Shown one piece after another: positions 9,285 to 18,366 of a DNA stretch of 64,000 nucleotides. Positions within the stretch are counted from its first letter, which is position 1; each line of letters opens with the position of its first letter. The DNA lies in NCBI GenBank assembly GCA_022824465.1, contig JAJDZV010000005.1, positions 239,351 to 303,350 on the forward strand, written 5' to 3'. Source of the stretch: Anaerolineae bacterium (GTDB lineage Bacteria > Chloroflexota > Anaerolineae > Aggregatilineales > Phototrophicaceae). The notes under the pieces were generated by a model that saw only the letters and a program-made list of their open reading frames with translations, was not told where the DNA came from and searched no databases. Position numbers and translations under genes: made by a program.

Positions 9285-10658
9285 TTACATGTCTTCCTTG
9301 GCCGCCGTCAAGATCTCGTTTGCCGCGCGAACGGCGTCAGGCATGACATCCACTGCCATTTCCCCATTTGCCAGCGCCTCAAAAGCCGGATTGATATAGT
9401 CGTTGGCAGCTTCAATGTAACCCGGTGGGATCGCTACGGCTACGCCATGCTTCGGCAGATAGTCGGTGGCAAACTGTGAGTAATTCGGCGGATGGATGCC
9501 TTCGCGGATCCAGCCCTCCAAGCCTTCTTCAGTCAGCATGGCGGACTGGTTGGGGATCCACAAGCCGATCTTGCAGAAATGCTCCTGGTAGAATGGCGTC
9601 GCCAGGAAACGCACCCAGCGCCAGGCTTCCTCCGGATGTTCCGTGGACGACAGCACCGAGTGGAAATGCGCCTGCATGATGCTGGCGGGCTGCGCCATCT
9701 TCGGCAGCGCGCCAGTGCCCATAGCGACATTCATCAGCGACGGATTCATCCAGGACAGCGCCCAAGATCCGTCCACCGCCATAGCCAGACGGCCCGTATC
9801 GACCATCTGCACATTATTCATGCCCAGGCTGGCAAGGGCGGCGCTGCGAGGCGCGACATGATGCTTATACACTAGATCAGAAATGCGCTGCAAACCCTCC
9901 ATCGCTTCCGGTGAGTCGAGCCCGATCAGCCCCTCCTCAGTGAGAAATTCGCCGCCGTTGGCATGGGCAGCTAGCCCCAGAGGCATCCACCAGAAGGGCC
10001 AGTCAACCGCCCATTGAACGATGTCCTCGCTATCGAAGCCGGCATCGCCCGGATTACGACCGCTGCTGTCTCTGGTGAAGACCTTGCAGATTTCCAGGAA
10101 TTCTTCCCATTCCCAGATCTCATCGTCCTGGAATCCCGGCGGTGTGATGCCCTCGGCCTCAAACATTTCGGCGTTGTAGTAGAAGTGATGGGCCACCCAC
10201 GTGGAGCCGATGCCGTACCAACGCCCGTTGACCTCACAGCGATTAGACTCTTGCGGCTCAATGAAATAACCAGGCTGCCCCAAAAGGGGATCGTTCTTGA
10301 CCAAGTCGGTAATATCCATCAATGCGCCGCCTGTAGCCAAAGTCTCGTAGTTGTCGGACAAAATAAAGCCGGTGTCCGGCGCAGTGCCAGCGGCGAAGCT
10401 CGAAAGCAGAATGCGCCCGTATTCGCCCGCATCCGGTGTATGCTGCCACTCGACGGCGATATCTGGATTCTCTTCCATGAAGACTTCGATAGCCGCCTTA
10501 ACGCCCTCGTCCTCAGCGACGCCGCCCCAACCGCCGAATGTTATCGTGGTGACATCTTGCGCCAGCGCCGGCGGCAGATAGCCAAGCTGCGCCAGCATAG
10601 CCGCCGCCGTTGCTGACCCGCCCGTCAACTTCATGAACTCTCTACGTGAAATACTCAT
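9285..10658 (-). CDS. Tat-exported extracellular sugar-binding protein (family 1)
   Basis: A 457-residue solute-binding protein of the MalE/UgpB type. The N-terminus SISRREFMKLTGG followed by a hydrophobic Ala-rich stretch ending PALAQ is a twin-arginine signal, so export is predicted through the Tat system; a tatA gene lies at 37541-37738. The ITFGGWGG start of the mature chain and many Trp and Tyr residues fit a carbohydrate receptor. ATG at 10658 is preceded by AAGGAGAC; a further upstream in-frame start is unnecessary. It heads the sugar ABC operon next to the GH127 gene. Confidence 0.92.
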   Translation of the reverse strand: MSISRREFMKLTGGSATAAAMLAQLGYLPPALAQDVTTITFGGWGGVAEDEGVKAAIEVFMEENPDIAVEWQHTPDAGEYGRILLSSFAAGTAPDTGFILSDNYETLATGGALMDITDLVKNDPLLGQPGYFIEPQESNRCEVNGRWYGIGSTWVAHHFYYNAEMFEAEGITPPGFQDDEIWEWEEFLEICKVFTRDSSGRNPGDAGFDSEDIVQWAVDWPFWWMPLGLAAHANGGEFLTEEGLIGLDSPEAMEGLQRISDLVYKHHVAPRSAALASLGMNNVQMVDTGRLAMAVDGSWALSWMNPSLMNVAMGTGALPKMAQPASIMQAHFHSVLSSTEHPEEAWRWVRFLATPFYQEHFCKIGLWIPNQSAMLTEEGLEGWIREGIHPPNYSQFATDYLPKHGVAVAIPPGYIEAANDYINPAFEALANGEMAVDVMPDAVRAANEILTAAKEDM

Positions 10659-10824
10659 GATTGTCTCCTTACAAACCAATCTCGATGAACGGTAGACCGG
10701 CCGCCTACAGGATCAGTTGCGCACGGGCGCATCCCTCACCGGTCGGCACAGTATACCCCCCCCTAATTACAAGCAAATCGCTCACATAATTCTTGCGGAA
10801 ACCGTTGACACTCTCTCATTCTCC

Positions 10825-12765
10825 TTAACTTGACCGCAGCCAGACGCGCATCTCGCCCGGCTCGCGATTCGCCCACAGGTAATACGGTATCGCCCGAAAA
10901 CGAAATGTGGACGCCGCAACCTGCTCGCGACTGTGAAATCGATACAAGGCTGAATTGTCCGGCGACGGCTCGATTCGCAGCGCCTCGCCCTCTATCACAG
11001 TGACGCCTCCGAACAATTCGCCATCAAATGCCGCTTGGAGTTCCGCTGTCGATGGAATACAGACATTTGCCAAACGTGGACCATTATCGGCTTCTTCCAG
11101 GCAATAGATCAGCGGTCCCCGTTGCAAAGCGACCTGCCCCGCCACTTGCCTGATTTCACGATGCGGCAGCACACGCTCAACCGGCATCGCCAATATCAGT
11201 TCGATCTTGTCGCCATCGGACCACTCGCGCGATACCAGGGCATAACCCTTTTCCACTGAAACCGCCTGCCTCGCGCCATTCAAAGTGAGTTTGTAGTCGC
11301 TGCACCAGTCCGGGATCCGTAATGCAAATTCAAACTGAATCGGCTGCTCGCTGCCGACTGTGAACGCGACTCTGCCGTCCCAAGGATACTCCGTGACCTG
11401 CCTTAAGCTGAGGCTGCTTCCGCCGACATCAAGTGACACGGTGTTGTCATGATACAGTTGCGCATATACCCGTCGTCCCGACTGCGAATAAGAATACTCG
11501 CCGATGCTCGCGATCATGCGCGAGATATTCGGCGGGCAGCAGGGACAGAAGAACCAATCCACGCGCCTGAAGTGGCCGCTTTCGAGGATGCCGCTCCAGC
11601 GCCCCATCGGATTGACGCCAGGATATGCCGCCAATGGATTGGCATAGAAAAAGCCGGCGCCGTCATGCGAGAGGCCGCTCAGACTGCCGTTGTAGATGGC
11701 GCGCTCCATGATATCAATATAGCGGCTGTCCGGATCAAGGTGGAACATGCGCTGCGCCCAGAATGCCAGCGCGATCGCCGCGCAGGTTTCAGCATAAGCC
11801 GTCTCGGTCGGCATATCATAAGCGAAGGTGAATCCCTCGTTGGAATGCGACGGACCGACCCCGCCATGCACATACATCTGACGCTGCGTCAAATCTTCCC
11901 AGAGCCTCCGCGACAGATTCAGCAGCTCTTCATCGCCCGTCTCCAGCGCGACATCAGCAATGCCGGCGTAAAGATAACATGCACGCACCGAGTGACCATT
12001 CGCCTCGGTCTGCTCACGCAAAGGCGCATGCGCCTGACAATATCGATAGGTCTGCGCCCAGAAATCCTCGCGAGTCTCGCCGCGCTTTTCCGCCTCTTGG
12101 TCGAAGTAGTGCGGCGTCTGCCCTCGTTCGTCTATGAAATACCGCGCCAAATCCAGATAGCGCCGTTCGCCGGTTTTCCGATACAACTTAACCAAAGCGA
12201 GCTCAATCTCCGGATGCCCCGGGTAGCCGCGAAGCTTGCCTTCCTCGGCGCCAAAAGTGGCATCAATGCAGTCAGCAAAACGCCGCAAAATATCCAGCAG
12301 TTTCCGCTCGCCGGTCGCCTGGAAATAGGCAACGGCCCCTTCGATGAGATGACCAGCATTGTATAACTCGTGCCAATCCCGCAGATTGGTCCATTTGCCT
12401 GCCGGATCCAAAACCGGAAAGTACGTATTCAAATAGCCATCATCTTGCTGCGCGCCTTCTATTGCGCCGATCAATTCATCGGCAATCGCCTTGAGCTCCA
12501 CATCAGGATGGGTCGCCAAACTGTATGCGACCGACTCCAGCCACTTGCCCGTATCCGAATCCCAAAACATGTGCACGACGGAACGTTCTCGAGGCATCTC
12601 ATGCGTCCGAATGCCGGACCAGGCTTTGATCCGGCCCGTCTCTTCCAGCTTGCGGTAGATCGCGGGGATCGTCCGTTCCCGGTTCACGCGCTGCCGCTCC
12701 GCCCAGAAACCCCGTTCGATGGCTACTTGCCTAAGCGGAATAGCTCTGGCACTTTCCGTTTTCAT
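10825..12765 (-). CDS. GH127 beta-L-arabinofuranosidase (DUF1680/HypBA1-like)
   Basis: A 646-residue, probably cytoplasmic enzyme (no signal peptide) of glycoside hydrolase family 127. Characterised members cleave beta-L-arabinofuranosides using a Zn-bound cysteine nucleophile. The ligands are visible: Glu326 and Cys328 in YAETCAA, and the Cys cluster FFCPCCPPN around 407-410. The start has a clear AAGGGAGA ribosome site. It lies just upstream of the sugar importer on the same strand and near a GH43 arabinanase, supporting arabinan or arabinoside degradation. Other GH127 specificities remain possible. Confidence 0.9.
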   Translation of the reverse strand: MKTESARAIPLRQVAIERGFWAERQRVNRERTIPAIYRKLEETGRIKAWSGIRTHEMPRERSVVHMFWDSDTGKWLESVAYSLATHPDVELKAIADELIGAIEGAQQDDGYLNTYFPVLDPAGKWTNLRDWHELYNAGHLIEGAVAYFQATGERKLLDILRRFADCIDATFGAEEGKLRGYPGHPEIELALVKLYRKTGERRYLDLARYFIDERGQTPHYFDQEAEKRGETREDFWAQTYRYCQAHAPLREQTEANGHSVRACYLYAGIADVALETGDEELLNLSRRLWEDLTQRQMYVHGGVGPSHSNEGFTFAYDMPTETAYAETCAAIALAFWAQRMFHLDPDSRYIDIMERAIYNGSLSGLSHDGAGFFYANPLAAYPGVNPMGRWSGILESGHFRRVDWFFCPCCPPNISRMIASIGEYSYSQSGRRVYAQLYHDNTVSLDVGGSSLSLRQVTEYPWDGRVAFTVGSEQPIQFEFALRIPDWCSDYKLTLNGARQAVSVEKGYALVSREWSDGDKIELILAMPVERVLPHREIRQVAGQVALQRGPLIYCLEEADNGPRLANVCIPSTAELQAAFDGELFGGVTVIEGEALRIEPSPDNSALYRFHSREQVAASTFRFRAIPYYLWANREPGEMRVWLRSS

Positions 12766-13083
12766 AGATTATCTCCCTTCTTTGCGACTATGCTTCTTTA
12801 TACGCTGCAACCTCTGCGGCATGGCAGAGCGCATGCCATTTAGGCTAACACACTATTCAACTCTATCGCTTCTGCCTAAAAGCGCAATCTTCGTCCGTCA
12901 CAGTCCGCTCCTTCACTACCCTTTGATCTGTGTGACAAGGCGACGACCGGGTGAAAATAATCCTGGATGACAGTGTCTAAGTCCCCATCAGTAAACTTAG
13001 CAAAGAATTCCTGCGCTAAAGTACAATAACCGTCGGTCAATATTCAGGACAGCAAGACGCTTTAGCGCAGGAAGTGCCAACGG
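12766..13083. other. Divergent intergenic region with inverted repeat
   Basis: About 320 bp between the GH127 start (minus) and the MDR gene start (plus). Its clearest content is a perfect 14-bp inverted repeat at 13008-13073, listed separately. TACAAT at 13022-13027, inside the loop, could be a -10 for the plus-strand gene; the matching -35 is poor. No ORF here looks real. Confidence 0.5.
13008..13073 (+). promoter_or_regulatory. 14-bp inverted repeat whose right arm covers the SD of the MDR gene
   Basis: TTCCTGCGCTAAAG (13008-13021) and its exact reverse complement (13060-13073) are separated by 38 nt. The right arm contains AGGAA, part of the ribosome binding site for the ATG at 13084. 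As RNA it could form a stem that hides the site. As DNA the arms are 52 bp apart start to start, about five helical turns. Either would control the gene. Perfection over 14 bp is unlikely by chance. Confidence 0.65.
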
Positions 13084-14109
13084 ATGCCGAAACGCTTGGC
13101 AATCACCGGACTTTACCTAGCGAGCGTGCTGGACTATGACGATCGTCCACTAGCTGCGGATGAGATCCTTGTCAAAACTGAAATCGCTTCCGGCAAACAC
13201 GGCGCCACCTTCTCCATATTTGACTATTGCACCTTTGAAGACAAGCGATTTGACGTCGAGCGGCATCTTGTTGTTGATGATGGTCGCGATTGGAGCGCTC
13301 GCTCGCCGTCGATTGAGAATCCCTGGAACACCGGCACGAGTGGCCTGGGCATAGTGGAGGCGGTCGGCGCCAATGTAGATCGCTTTGTAGCGGGAGACCG
13401 CGTCTTTGGGCTAATGGATATTCGCGAAACCAATATCCTCCATCAGAGTCGTTTGTGGCGCCTTGGCGATATTGACCCACTGCTGGCGCTATGCATTGAA
13501 CCGGCTTATGTCTCAATTCACTTCGTGCGCGAATCCAACCTCCGTTACGGTGACAGAGTCGCAGTTATTGGATTGGGCGCCTTGGGTTTGCTCGCCGTTT
13601 GCATCGCCCGTGAGACTGGCGCTGAGTCCGTCTTCGCCGTTGATCTCTTGCCCAATCGTCGTGCCCTCGCGACCGAATATGGCGCAGACCACACCCTGGA
13701 TCCGCGCGATAATGATCTGCTTCAACTCATCCGCGAGCGGACAGACGGCATGGGTGTTGACATCGCCATTGAATTAAGCGGCGCATATGCCGGTCTCAAT
13801 ACAGCCATCGCTTGTACCCGCGTCGGCAGGTTGGTATGTTCAGCCGGTTTCTACCGGGGGGGGGAAGCGAACAATCTCTTTCTCGATCGAGAGTATCACC
13901 ACAACCGATTGACAATGATCGTGCCGCATGGTTGTGGCTGGGGTCATGAACCCCGCGACTACCCCTATTGGCACTCGCAACGAGCTTACGATGCCATCGT
14001 GGCGATGACGCGGCGCGGACGGTTGCAAGCGCCGGGACTGGTCAACAAGATCTATTCGCTGCCGGACGCAGTTAATGTCTTTCAAGACATCAAGCGCAAC
14101 ACGAACTAA
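13084..14109 (+). CDS. Zinc-type alcohol dehydrogenase-like (MDR) oxidoreductase
   Basis: A 341-residue medium-chain dehydrogenase/reductase. A GroES-like N-terminal domain is followed by a Rossmann domain with VIGLGALGLL (163-168 Gly-rich loop) and ATEYGADHTLDP. The usual GHE motif of zinc alcohol dehydrogenases is absent; the corresponding segment reads TGTSGLGIVEAVG, so the catalytic zinc site is probably changed. The neighbourhood suggests a sugar or polyol substrate, but none can be named. An AGGAAG ribosome site lies inside a 14-bp inverted repeat, suggesting control of translation. The C-terminus is short (KRNTN). Confidence 0.85.
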   Translation: MPKRLAITGLYLASVLDYDDRPLAADEILVKTEIASGKHGATFSIFDYCTFEDKRFDVERHLVVDDGRDWSARSPSIENPWNTGTSGLGIVEAVGANVDRFVAGDRVFGLMDIRETNILHQSRLWRLGDIDPLLALCIEPAYVSIHFVRESNLRYGDRVAVIGLGALGLLAVCIARETGAESVFAVDLLPNRRALATEYGADHTLDPRDNDLLQLIRERTDGMGVDIAIELSGAYAGLNTAIACTRVGRLVCSAGFYRGGEANNLFLDREYHHNRLTMIVPHGCGWGHEPRDYPYWHSQRAYDAIVAMTRRGRLQAPGLVNKIYSLPDAVNVFQDIKRNTN

Positions 14110-14460
14110 ATCATCAAGTTTGCCGTCGACTTCACCGCCCTATGAACGATTAGAACGTGACCTCGCCGTGCGTCTAGACCTCCACGAAGCGCCGCTGCAG
14201 AGCCAGGATCAACACAAGGACCGGCGCGATCATCATAAATGCGCCCGCACTGGTCATCGCCCAATCACGCCCGAAGCGATCTCGGCAAGCATATCCATTG
14301 CGACCGCTTTGTCAAGCAATGGCCGAGACGGCAGAAACTCAGGACGGAACTTAGATCGATTTCATGCTTGCGGATAGTCTGTTTCAGCCTCGTTTTTGCG
14401 GATGCAATAGTCTGCGGTTACAATTGCGCCGTCTCTGCTCACTCAAGGACTTGACTTGCT
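14110..14460. other. Intergenic stretch holding a permease relic
   Basis: About 350 bp without an intact gene. The only recognisable content is the permease C-terminal fragment listed separately. The 80 bp before the GH43 start contain AAGGAC close to the ATG at 14461. I see no convincing promoter or RNA. Confidence 0.5.
14174..14288 (-). pseudogene. Relic of a carbohydrate ABC permease C-terminus
   Basis: On the minus strand one frame reads DRFGRDWAMTSAGAFMMI followed by APVLVLILALQRRFVEV and a stop (TAG at 14176-14174). This matches the last helix and tail of CUT1 permeases (compare TDW..MAGA... and LQR.FV.G). Upstream of about 14288 the similarity is lost and there is no start, so only a fragment remains. 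It lies between the MDR gene and the GH43 gene, suggesting a transporter gene was deleted from the arabinan island. Confidence 0.6.
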
Positions 14461-15477
14461 ATGATTCGCCGATATGGCTTGACAGCCTGCGTGGTAATCG
14501 TCTTGCTCAGCCAACTCACCGCCTATCGAGCGCAAAACCAAGAAATCAGCAGCTCGTTGCCTCTCAAGGGCGCCTTTCAAAATGTGCACGATCCGGTACT
14601 TATAAGGCAGGACGATAGCTACTATATCTTTCACACCGGGCTCGGCGTGCCGGTTAAGCGATCCGTCGATCTACATCATTGGCGCATCGCTCGCGGCACG
14701 CCCGTCTTCCGCCGTATTCCAAAAGAAGCGGCCGCTCATGTGCCCGGCGCGACCGAAATATGGGCGCCCGATATCTCTTATTACAATGGACGCTACCATC
14801 TATATTACTCCGTCTCCACTTTCGGCTCCAATCGCTCGGCGATAGGCTTGGCGACCAATCTCACGCTGCACCCGGCGGCTGACGACTTCGAGTGGACAGA
14901 CCAGGGCGTCGTCATCAGTTCCGATTTTTCGGACGAATTCAATGCAATTGACCCCAATCTAGTCCTAGACCAAGACGAGGAACCTTGGCTTGCGTTTGGC
15001 AGTTTTTGGAGCGGCATTAAAATGATCAAGCTGGATGGCGAGACCGGCAAGCAGTCGCAACGAGATACGACGCTCTACAGCCTGGCAGCGCGCGCCGATC
15101 ATCCACGCGCGATAGAAGCGCCATTTATCATCCGCCACCGAGACTTCTTCTACCTCTTTGTTTCGTTTGATCAATGCTGCGCCGGTATCGACAGTACCTA
15201 CCATGTGCGTGTCGGGCGCGCCGATGCTGTTACCGGTCCCTATGTTGATCGCGCCGGCGTGTCGATGCTCGAGGGCGGTGGCACGCAGATCACATTCTTC
15301 AACGAACGCTTTCGCGGACCCGGGCACAATGCCGTCTTCTATGAAGACGATCAGCACTACATAGTTTACCACGCCTACGATACCGTCTACGTCGGTACGC
15401 CAACCCTGCAGATTCAGCGCCTGAGCTGGAATGACGACGGCTGGCCCTACATCGCTGAATTTTGGGACCGTGGCTGA
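14461..15477 (+). CDS. Secreted GH43 arabinanase-like glycoside hydrolase
   Basis: A 338-residue protein with an N-terminal signal peptide (about residues 1-25) and a five-bladed beta-propeller of glycoside hydrolase family 43. The three catalytic acids can be placed: Asp44 in NVHDPV (base), Asp164 in NAIDPN (pKa modulator) and Glu219 in AIEAPF (acid). The order and context resemble endo-alpha-1,5-L-arabinanases. Exported, it would release arabino-oligosaccharides for the nearby Tat-dependent importer and the intracellular GH127 enzyme. Xylosidase or arabinofuranosidase activity is the main alternative. Confidence 0.88.
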   Translation: MIRRYGLTACVVIVLLSQLTAYRAQNQEISSSLPLKGAFQNVHDPVLIRQDDSYYIFHTGLGVPVKRSVDLHHWRIARGTPVFRRIPKEAAAHVPGATEIWAPDISYYNGRYHLYYSVSTFGSNRSAIGLATNLTLHPAADDFEWTDQGVVISSDFSDEFNAIDPNLVLDQDEEPWLAFGSFWSGIKMIKLDGETGKQSQRDTTLYSLAARADHPRAIEAPFIIRHRDFFYLFVSFDQCCAGIDSTYHVRVGRADAVTGPYVDRAGVSMLEGGGTQITFFNERFRGPGHNAVFYEDDQHYIVYHAYDTVYVGTPTLQIQRLSWNDDGWPYIAEFWDRG

Positions 15478-15676
15478 TGCCGCTGAACCGATCCCGCAAG
15501 CCGCGCACGTGCCAGCGTCGCGGCAATCCAGCTTCCACCGAAGACAATGACGGCGCGGGCTTTTGCGGCTCAAGCCGAAGCCAACCGGTGACGCTCCGCC
15601 GGCACTATCAAGCATGCGCCGCAAAAGCAAAACCTCCCACGAAGTGCGTGAGAGGCGCGCTTGCAAACAGTTATTG

Positions 15677-15749
15677 TAGCCCCTACGGGACTCGAACCCG
15701 TGTCTCCACCTTGAAAGGGTGGCATCCTAGGCCGCTAGACGAAGGGGCC
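15677..15749 (-). tRNA. tRNA-Glu (UUC)
   Basis: The minus strand folds as a complete cloverleaf: acceptor GGCCCCT/AGGGGCT (with a G-U first pair), D-arm with TCTAGCGGCCTAGGA, anticodon stem CCACC/GGTGG with loop CTTTCAA giving anticodon UUC, and T-arm ACGGG-TTCGAGT-CCCGT. The discriminator base is A and CCA is not encoded. UUC decodes glutamate codons. A GatB gene at 51849 indicates that Glu-tRNA(Gln) is amidated in this organism. Confidence 0.97.
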
Positions 15750-15845
15750 AGCTAGCCCTGAAATCCTACAGCGGCTTCGTATCAAAGTCAAGATTCTCTT
15801 GCGCCGTCGTGTCCACCGCGCCAAATACCGAGCGCCACACCAAGT

Positions 15846-16112
15846 TCAGCTTTCGCCGTAAGTAGAACTGCGCTTGTGCCCGGCAACCGATTGCAAGTCT
15901 TCCCGAGCGACCTCGCCATACAGTTCTTCCCAGAGTCGGTCCAACATCTCCTGCTCAAATTCAACGAAGTGGCACACATCGCAGATGAAAGCGCGAGCAT
16001 TCGGCATAGCCAACAACTGCCCGTGATAAACATCGACGAAGGTTGTGGTCTTAGGCGCGCATCGACCCACGGTGCAACGCGGGCAAGCGAACCCTCTGGC
16101 TTTGGCGTCCAT
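15846..16112 (-). CDS. Small zinc-ribbon protein (YgiT-type zinc finger like)
   Basis: An 88-residue protein with two CxxC knuckles, CPRC near residue 10 and CDVC near residue 44, separated by a beta-hairpin-like segment. This is the arrangement of YgiT-type zinc fingers and other treble-clef ribbons. The C-terminal half is charged and probably helical. AGGACCG precedes the ATG. It lies 13 bp downstream of lepB on the same strand and may be cotranscribed. YgiT relatives act as antitoxins or regulators, but no toxin gene adjoins, so the function is open. Confidence 0.7.
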   Translation of the reverse strand: MDAKARGFACPRCTVGRCAPKTTTFVDVYHGQLLAMPNARAFICDVCHFVEFEQEMLDRLWEELYGEVAREDLQSVAGHKRSSTYGES

Positions 16113-16124
16113 CGGTCCTGCTTC

Positions 16125-16697
16125 CTAATTTGGAATGATCCCGATCGCGTTCAGCGGCCAATATCTGAAAATCACCTGACCCACGATCTTCTGTATCGGC
16201 ACCGCGTCAAAGCGTCGGGAATCCCGACTGTTGTTGCGATTGTCCCCCATTACAAAGTACTCGTCATCTCCCAACACCCAGGTCTCGTCGCTGCAGCGGC
16301 TCAAACGGCACTCTTCTTTGATATACGGCTCGGCAAGTGGCTCGCCATTGATATACACCAGTTGATCGCGCAATTCCACCGTCTCGCCAGGCAAGCCCAC
16401 CAATCGCTTTATCAACATGACGCCACGGTCCGCCTCGCTCGGCACCAACGAGTTGAAGACGACTATGTCTCCGCGCTCGGGCCTACCCAACAAGTAGTGC
16501 GCTCGGCTCACCACCAGCCGGTCGTCGCCGTGAAATGTCGGCTCCATGCTATGCCCGTCAACTAGCGAACGCGGAATCGCCAGATCAAATAGCACCGTCA
16601 CCGCGATGACGAAGACAACGGTACTGAAGATTTCAGCAACGGCGCCAGGCATCTTTAGGCGCGGACGCGGCAAATCAACGGCGTGGCTGCGAATCAT
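16125..16697 (-). CDS. lepB: Signal peptidase I
   Basis: A 190-residue S26 serine protease that cleaves signal peptides at the outer face of the cytoplasmic membrane. One N-terminal transmembrane helix (about 20-40) precedes the nucleophile Ser50 in GHSMEPT. The general-base Lys97 lies in IKRLVGLPGE and the box E motif is GDNRNNSRDSR. The ATG at 16697 is preceded by TAGGATCGCGG; a TTG at 16733 would add 12 residues without a better ribosome site. It has the single-helix topology common outside Proteobacteria. Confidence 0.93.
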   Translation of the reverse strand: MIRSHAVDLPRPRLKMPGAVAEIFSTVVFVIAVTVLFDLAIPRSLVDGHSMEPTFHGDDRLVVSRAHYLLGRPERGDIVVFNSLVPSEADRGVMLIKRLVGLPGETVELRDQLVYINGEPLAEPYIKEECRLSRCSDETWVLGDDEYFVMGDNRNNSRDSRRFDAVPIQKIVGQVIFRYWPLNAIGIIPN

Positions 16698-16829
16698 CCG
16701 CGATCCTAAAAACCCCCTAAACCCGACAAGCAATGCGACGTACCTGCGTCAGCACAAATTATAGGTTTCCGGCACTGGCATCGCAATGGCAATCGCGAAA
16801 GGTCTTGCCGCATTGTCTGCCCCATGCCG

Positions 16830-18239
16830 CTACAGGCTTTCGCTCGAATTCACCGCTGACCGCCGCCCTCGCCTGCCGTCCCGCGCGCGGAAACTCATGC
16901 GAATCGGCGTACCCTCAAACGCAAACGCGTCGCGAAACTGGTTCTCCAGATAGCGCTTATACGTGAAGTGCACCTGCGTCGGGTCGCTAACGTGAAACAG
17001 GAATAGCGGCGGGTCCGTCCTCACTTGAGACGCGTACAGAAACTTGAGACGTTTAGTGCCCTTGCCATGAGGCGGATGTTTCTCGATCGCCTGCCTCATT
17101 AGGCGGTTGACCTCGGCCGTCGGAATGCGCAGGAACCGCGCCTCCCAAACTCGCTGCGCCGATTCCAAAACTTGATGAACCCGCTGGCCCCGCAACGCGC
17201 TGATGAAAATAACGGGCGCGAAATGGACGAAATGCAGACGATCACGGATGGTCTCCTTGAACACATTCATCGTGAATGCGTCCTTCTCTACCGCGTCCCA
17301 TTTGTTGACCACAATTACAAGGCTCTTGTATTCATCGATTATGTATCCGGCTATATGCTCATCCTGATCCGTCACGCCAAGATCAGCGTCAATGACCAGC
17401 AGCGCGACATCCGCCCGCCCGATCGCTTTCATCGCCCTGATAACGCTATAGCGTTCAACACCCGCTTGAATGCGTCCGCGCCGACGAATGCCAGCAGTAT
17501 CAATAAGCGTCACCCGTTCGTTGAAATACGTGATATCCGTGTCGATGGCATCGCGTGTTGTACCCGCGACTTCGCTGACGATCGCTCGATCCTGCCCGAT
17601 GAGCTTGTTCAGCAAGGTGCTCTTGCCGGCATTGGGTCGGCCCACAATCGCGATCTTGAGATGATCTTCGTCCTCCATCTCATCATAGCCAGTCGCCAAA
17701 CCACCCAGCTTGACAACGATCTCATCAAGCAGATCGCCAACGCCCAATCCGTGAATCGCGCTTATGCCGATGACCGCTTCCAAGCCCAAACTGTAAAACT
17801 CGTAAGCATGGCGCTCCTGCCGCTTGTCGTCAATCTTGTTCGCAGCCACCAAGACCGGTTTGTCCGTGCGGCGCAGTATCTCGGCGATCGCTTCGTCTGC
17901 GGCTGTCACGCCAAATTGCGCATCCACAACCAGCACTATGACATCCGCGTCTTCTATCGCCACCATCGCCTGATCAATAATCTCGGCGACAAAGTCCGCG
18001 CTCCCTTCCGCCAGTGGCGACTCGTCGCGCGAACCTTTCGGCTGATACACCTCAATGCCGCCAGTATCGACAACGTCAAAAGCCACGCCATTCCAAAACG
18101 ACTCGCCGTGCAAGCGATCTCGCGTTGTGCCCGGAATCTCGTGCGTGACCGCCAGGCGCTCGCCCACGAGCCGGTTGAACAGCGTACTCTTGCCGACGTT
18201 TGGGCGGCCCGCCAAGGCCACAACCTTCTTGCTCGACAT
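16830..18239 (-). CDS. der: Ribosome-assembly GTPase Der (EngA)
   Basis: A 469-residue double GTPase with two complete G domains. Domain 1 has AGRPNVGKST, DTGG and NKID; domain 2 has VGRPNAGKST, DTAG and NKWD. A C-terminal KH-like domain follows (about 360-455, with the conserved KR(L)KFLYASQVRTDPP stretch), ending in a basic tail. Der promotes 50S subunit maturation and is essential in most bacteria. The double-GTPase architecture makes the assignment secure. Confidence 0.97.
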   Translation of the reverse strand: MSSKKVVALAGRPNVGKSTLFNRLVGERLAVTHEIPGTTRDRLHGESFWNGVAFDVVDTGGIEVYQPKGSRDESPLAEGSADFVAEIIDQAMVAIEDADVIVLVVDAQFGVTAADEAIAEILRRTDKPVLVAANKIDDKRQERHAYEFYSLGLEAVIGISAIHGLGVGDLLDEIVVKLGGLATGYDEMEDEDHLKIAIVGRPNAGKSTLLNKLIGQDRAIVSEVAGTTRDAIDTDITYFNERVTLIDTAGIRRRGRIQAGVERYSVIRAMKAIGRADVALLVIDADLGVTDQDEHIAGYIIDEYKSLVIVVNKWDAVEKDAFTMNVFKETIRDRLHFVHFAPVIFISALRGQRVHQVLESAQRVWEARFLRIPTAEVNRLMRQAIEKHPPHGKGTKRLKFLYASQVRTDPPLFLFHVSDPTQVHFTYKRYLENQFRDAFAFEGTPIRMSFRARDGRRGRRSAVNSSESL

Positions 18240-18366
18240 GTCCGATTTGGCTCCAACCGCACGCGATTCGCATTGGACTGATTCTAGCTGCGGACGTCCA
18301 TCCGCGACAGGGAAATCCTGAAGTGGATGCCTGAGAAAGAATAGCTAGATCGATAGAACCGGACGC

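Noticed and set aside
11449..12366. Plus-strand reading frame (305 codons) opposite the GH127 gene
   Set aside because: It is antisense to a clear enzyme gene, with irregular Arg/Ile-rich composition and no domain; a high-GC shadow.
17172..18281. Long plus-strand reading frame (369 codons) opposite der
   Set aside because: It is an antisense shadow of the conserved Der gene, with no ribosome site and no recognisable domain.
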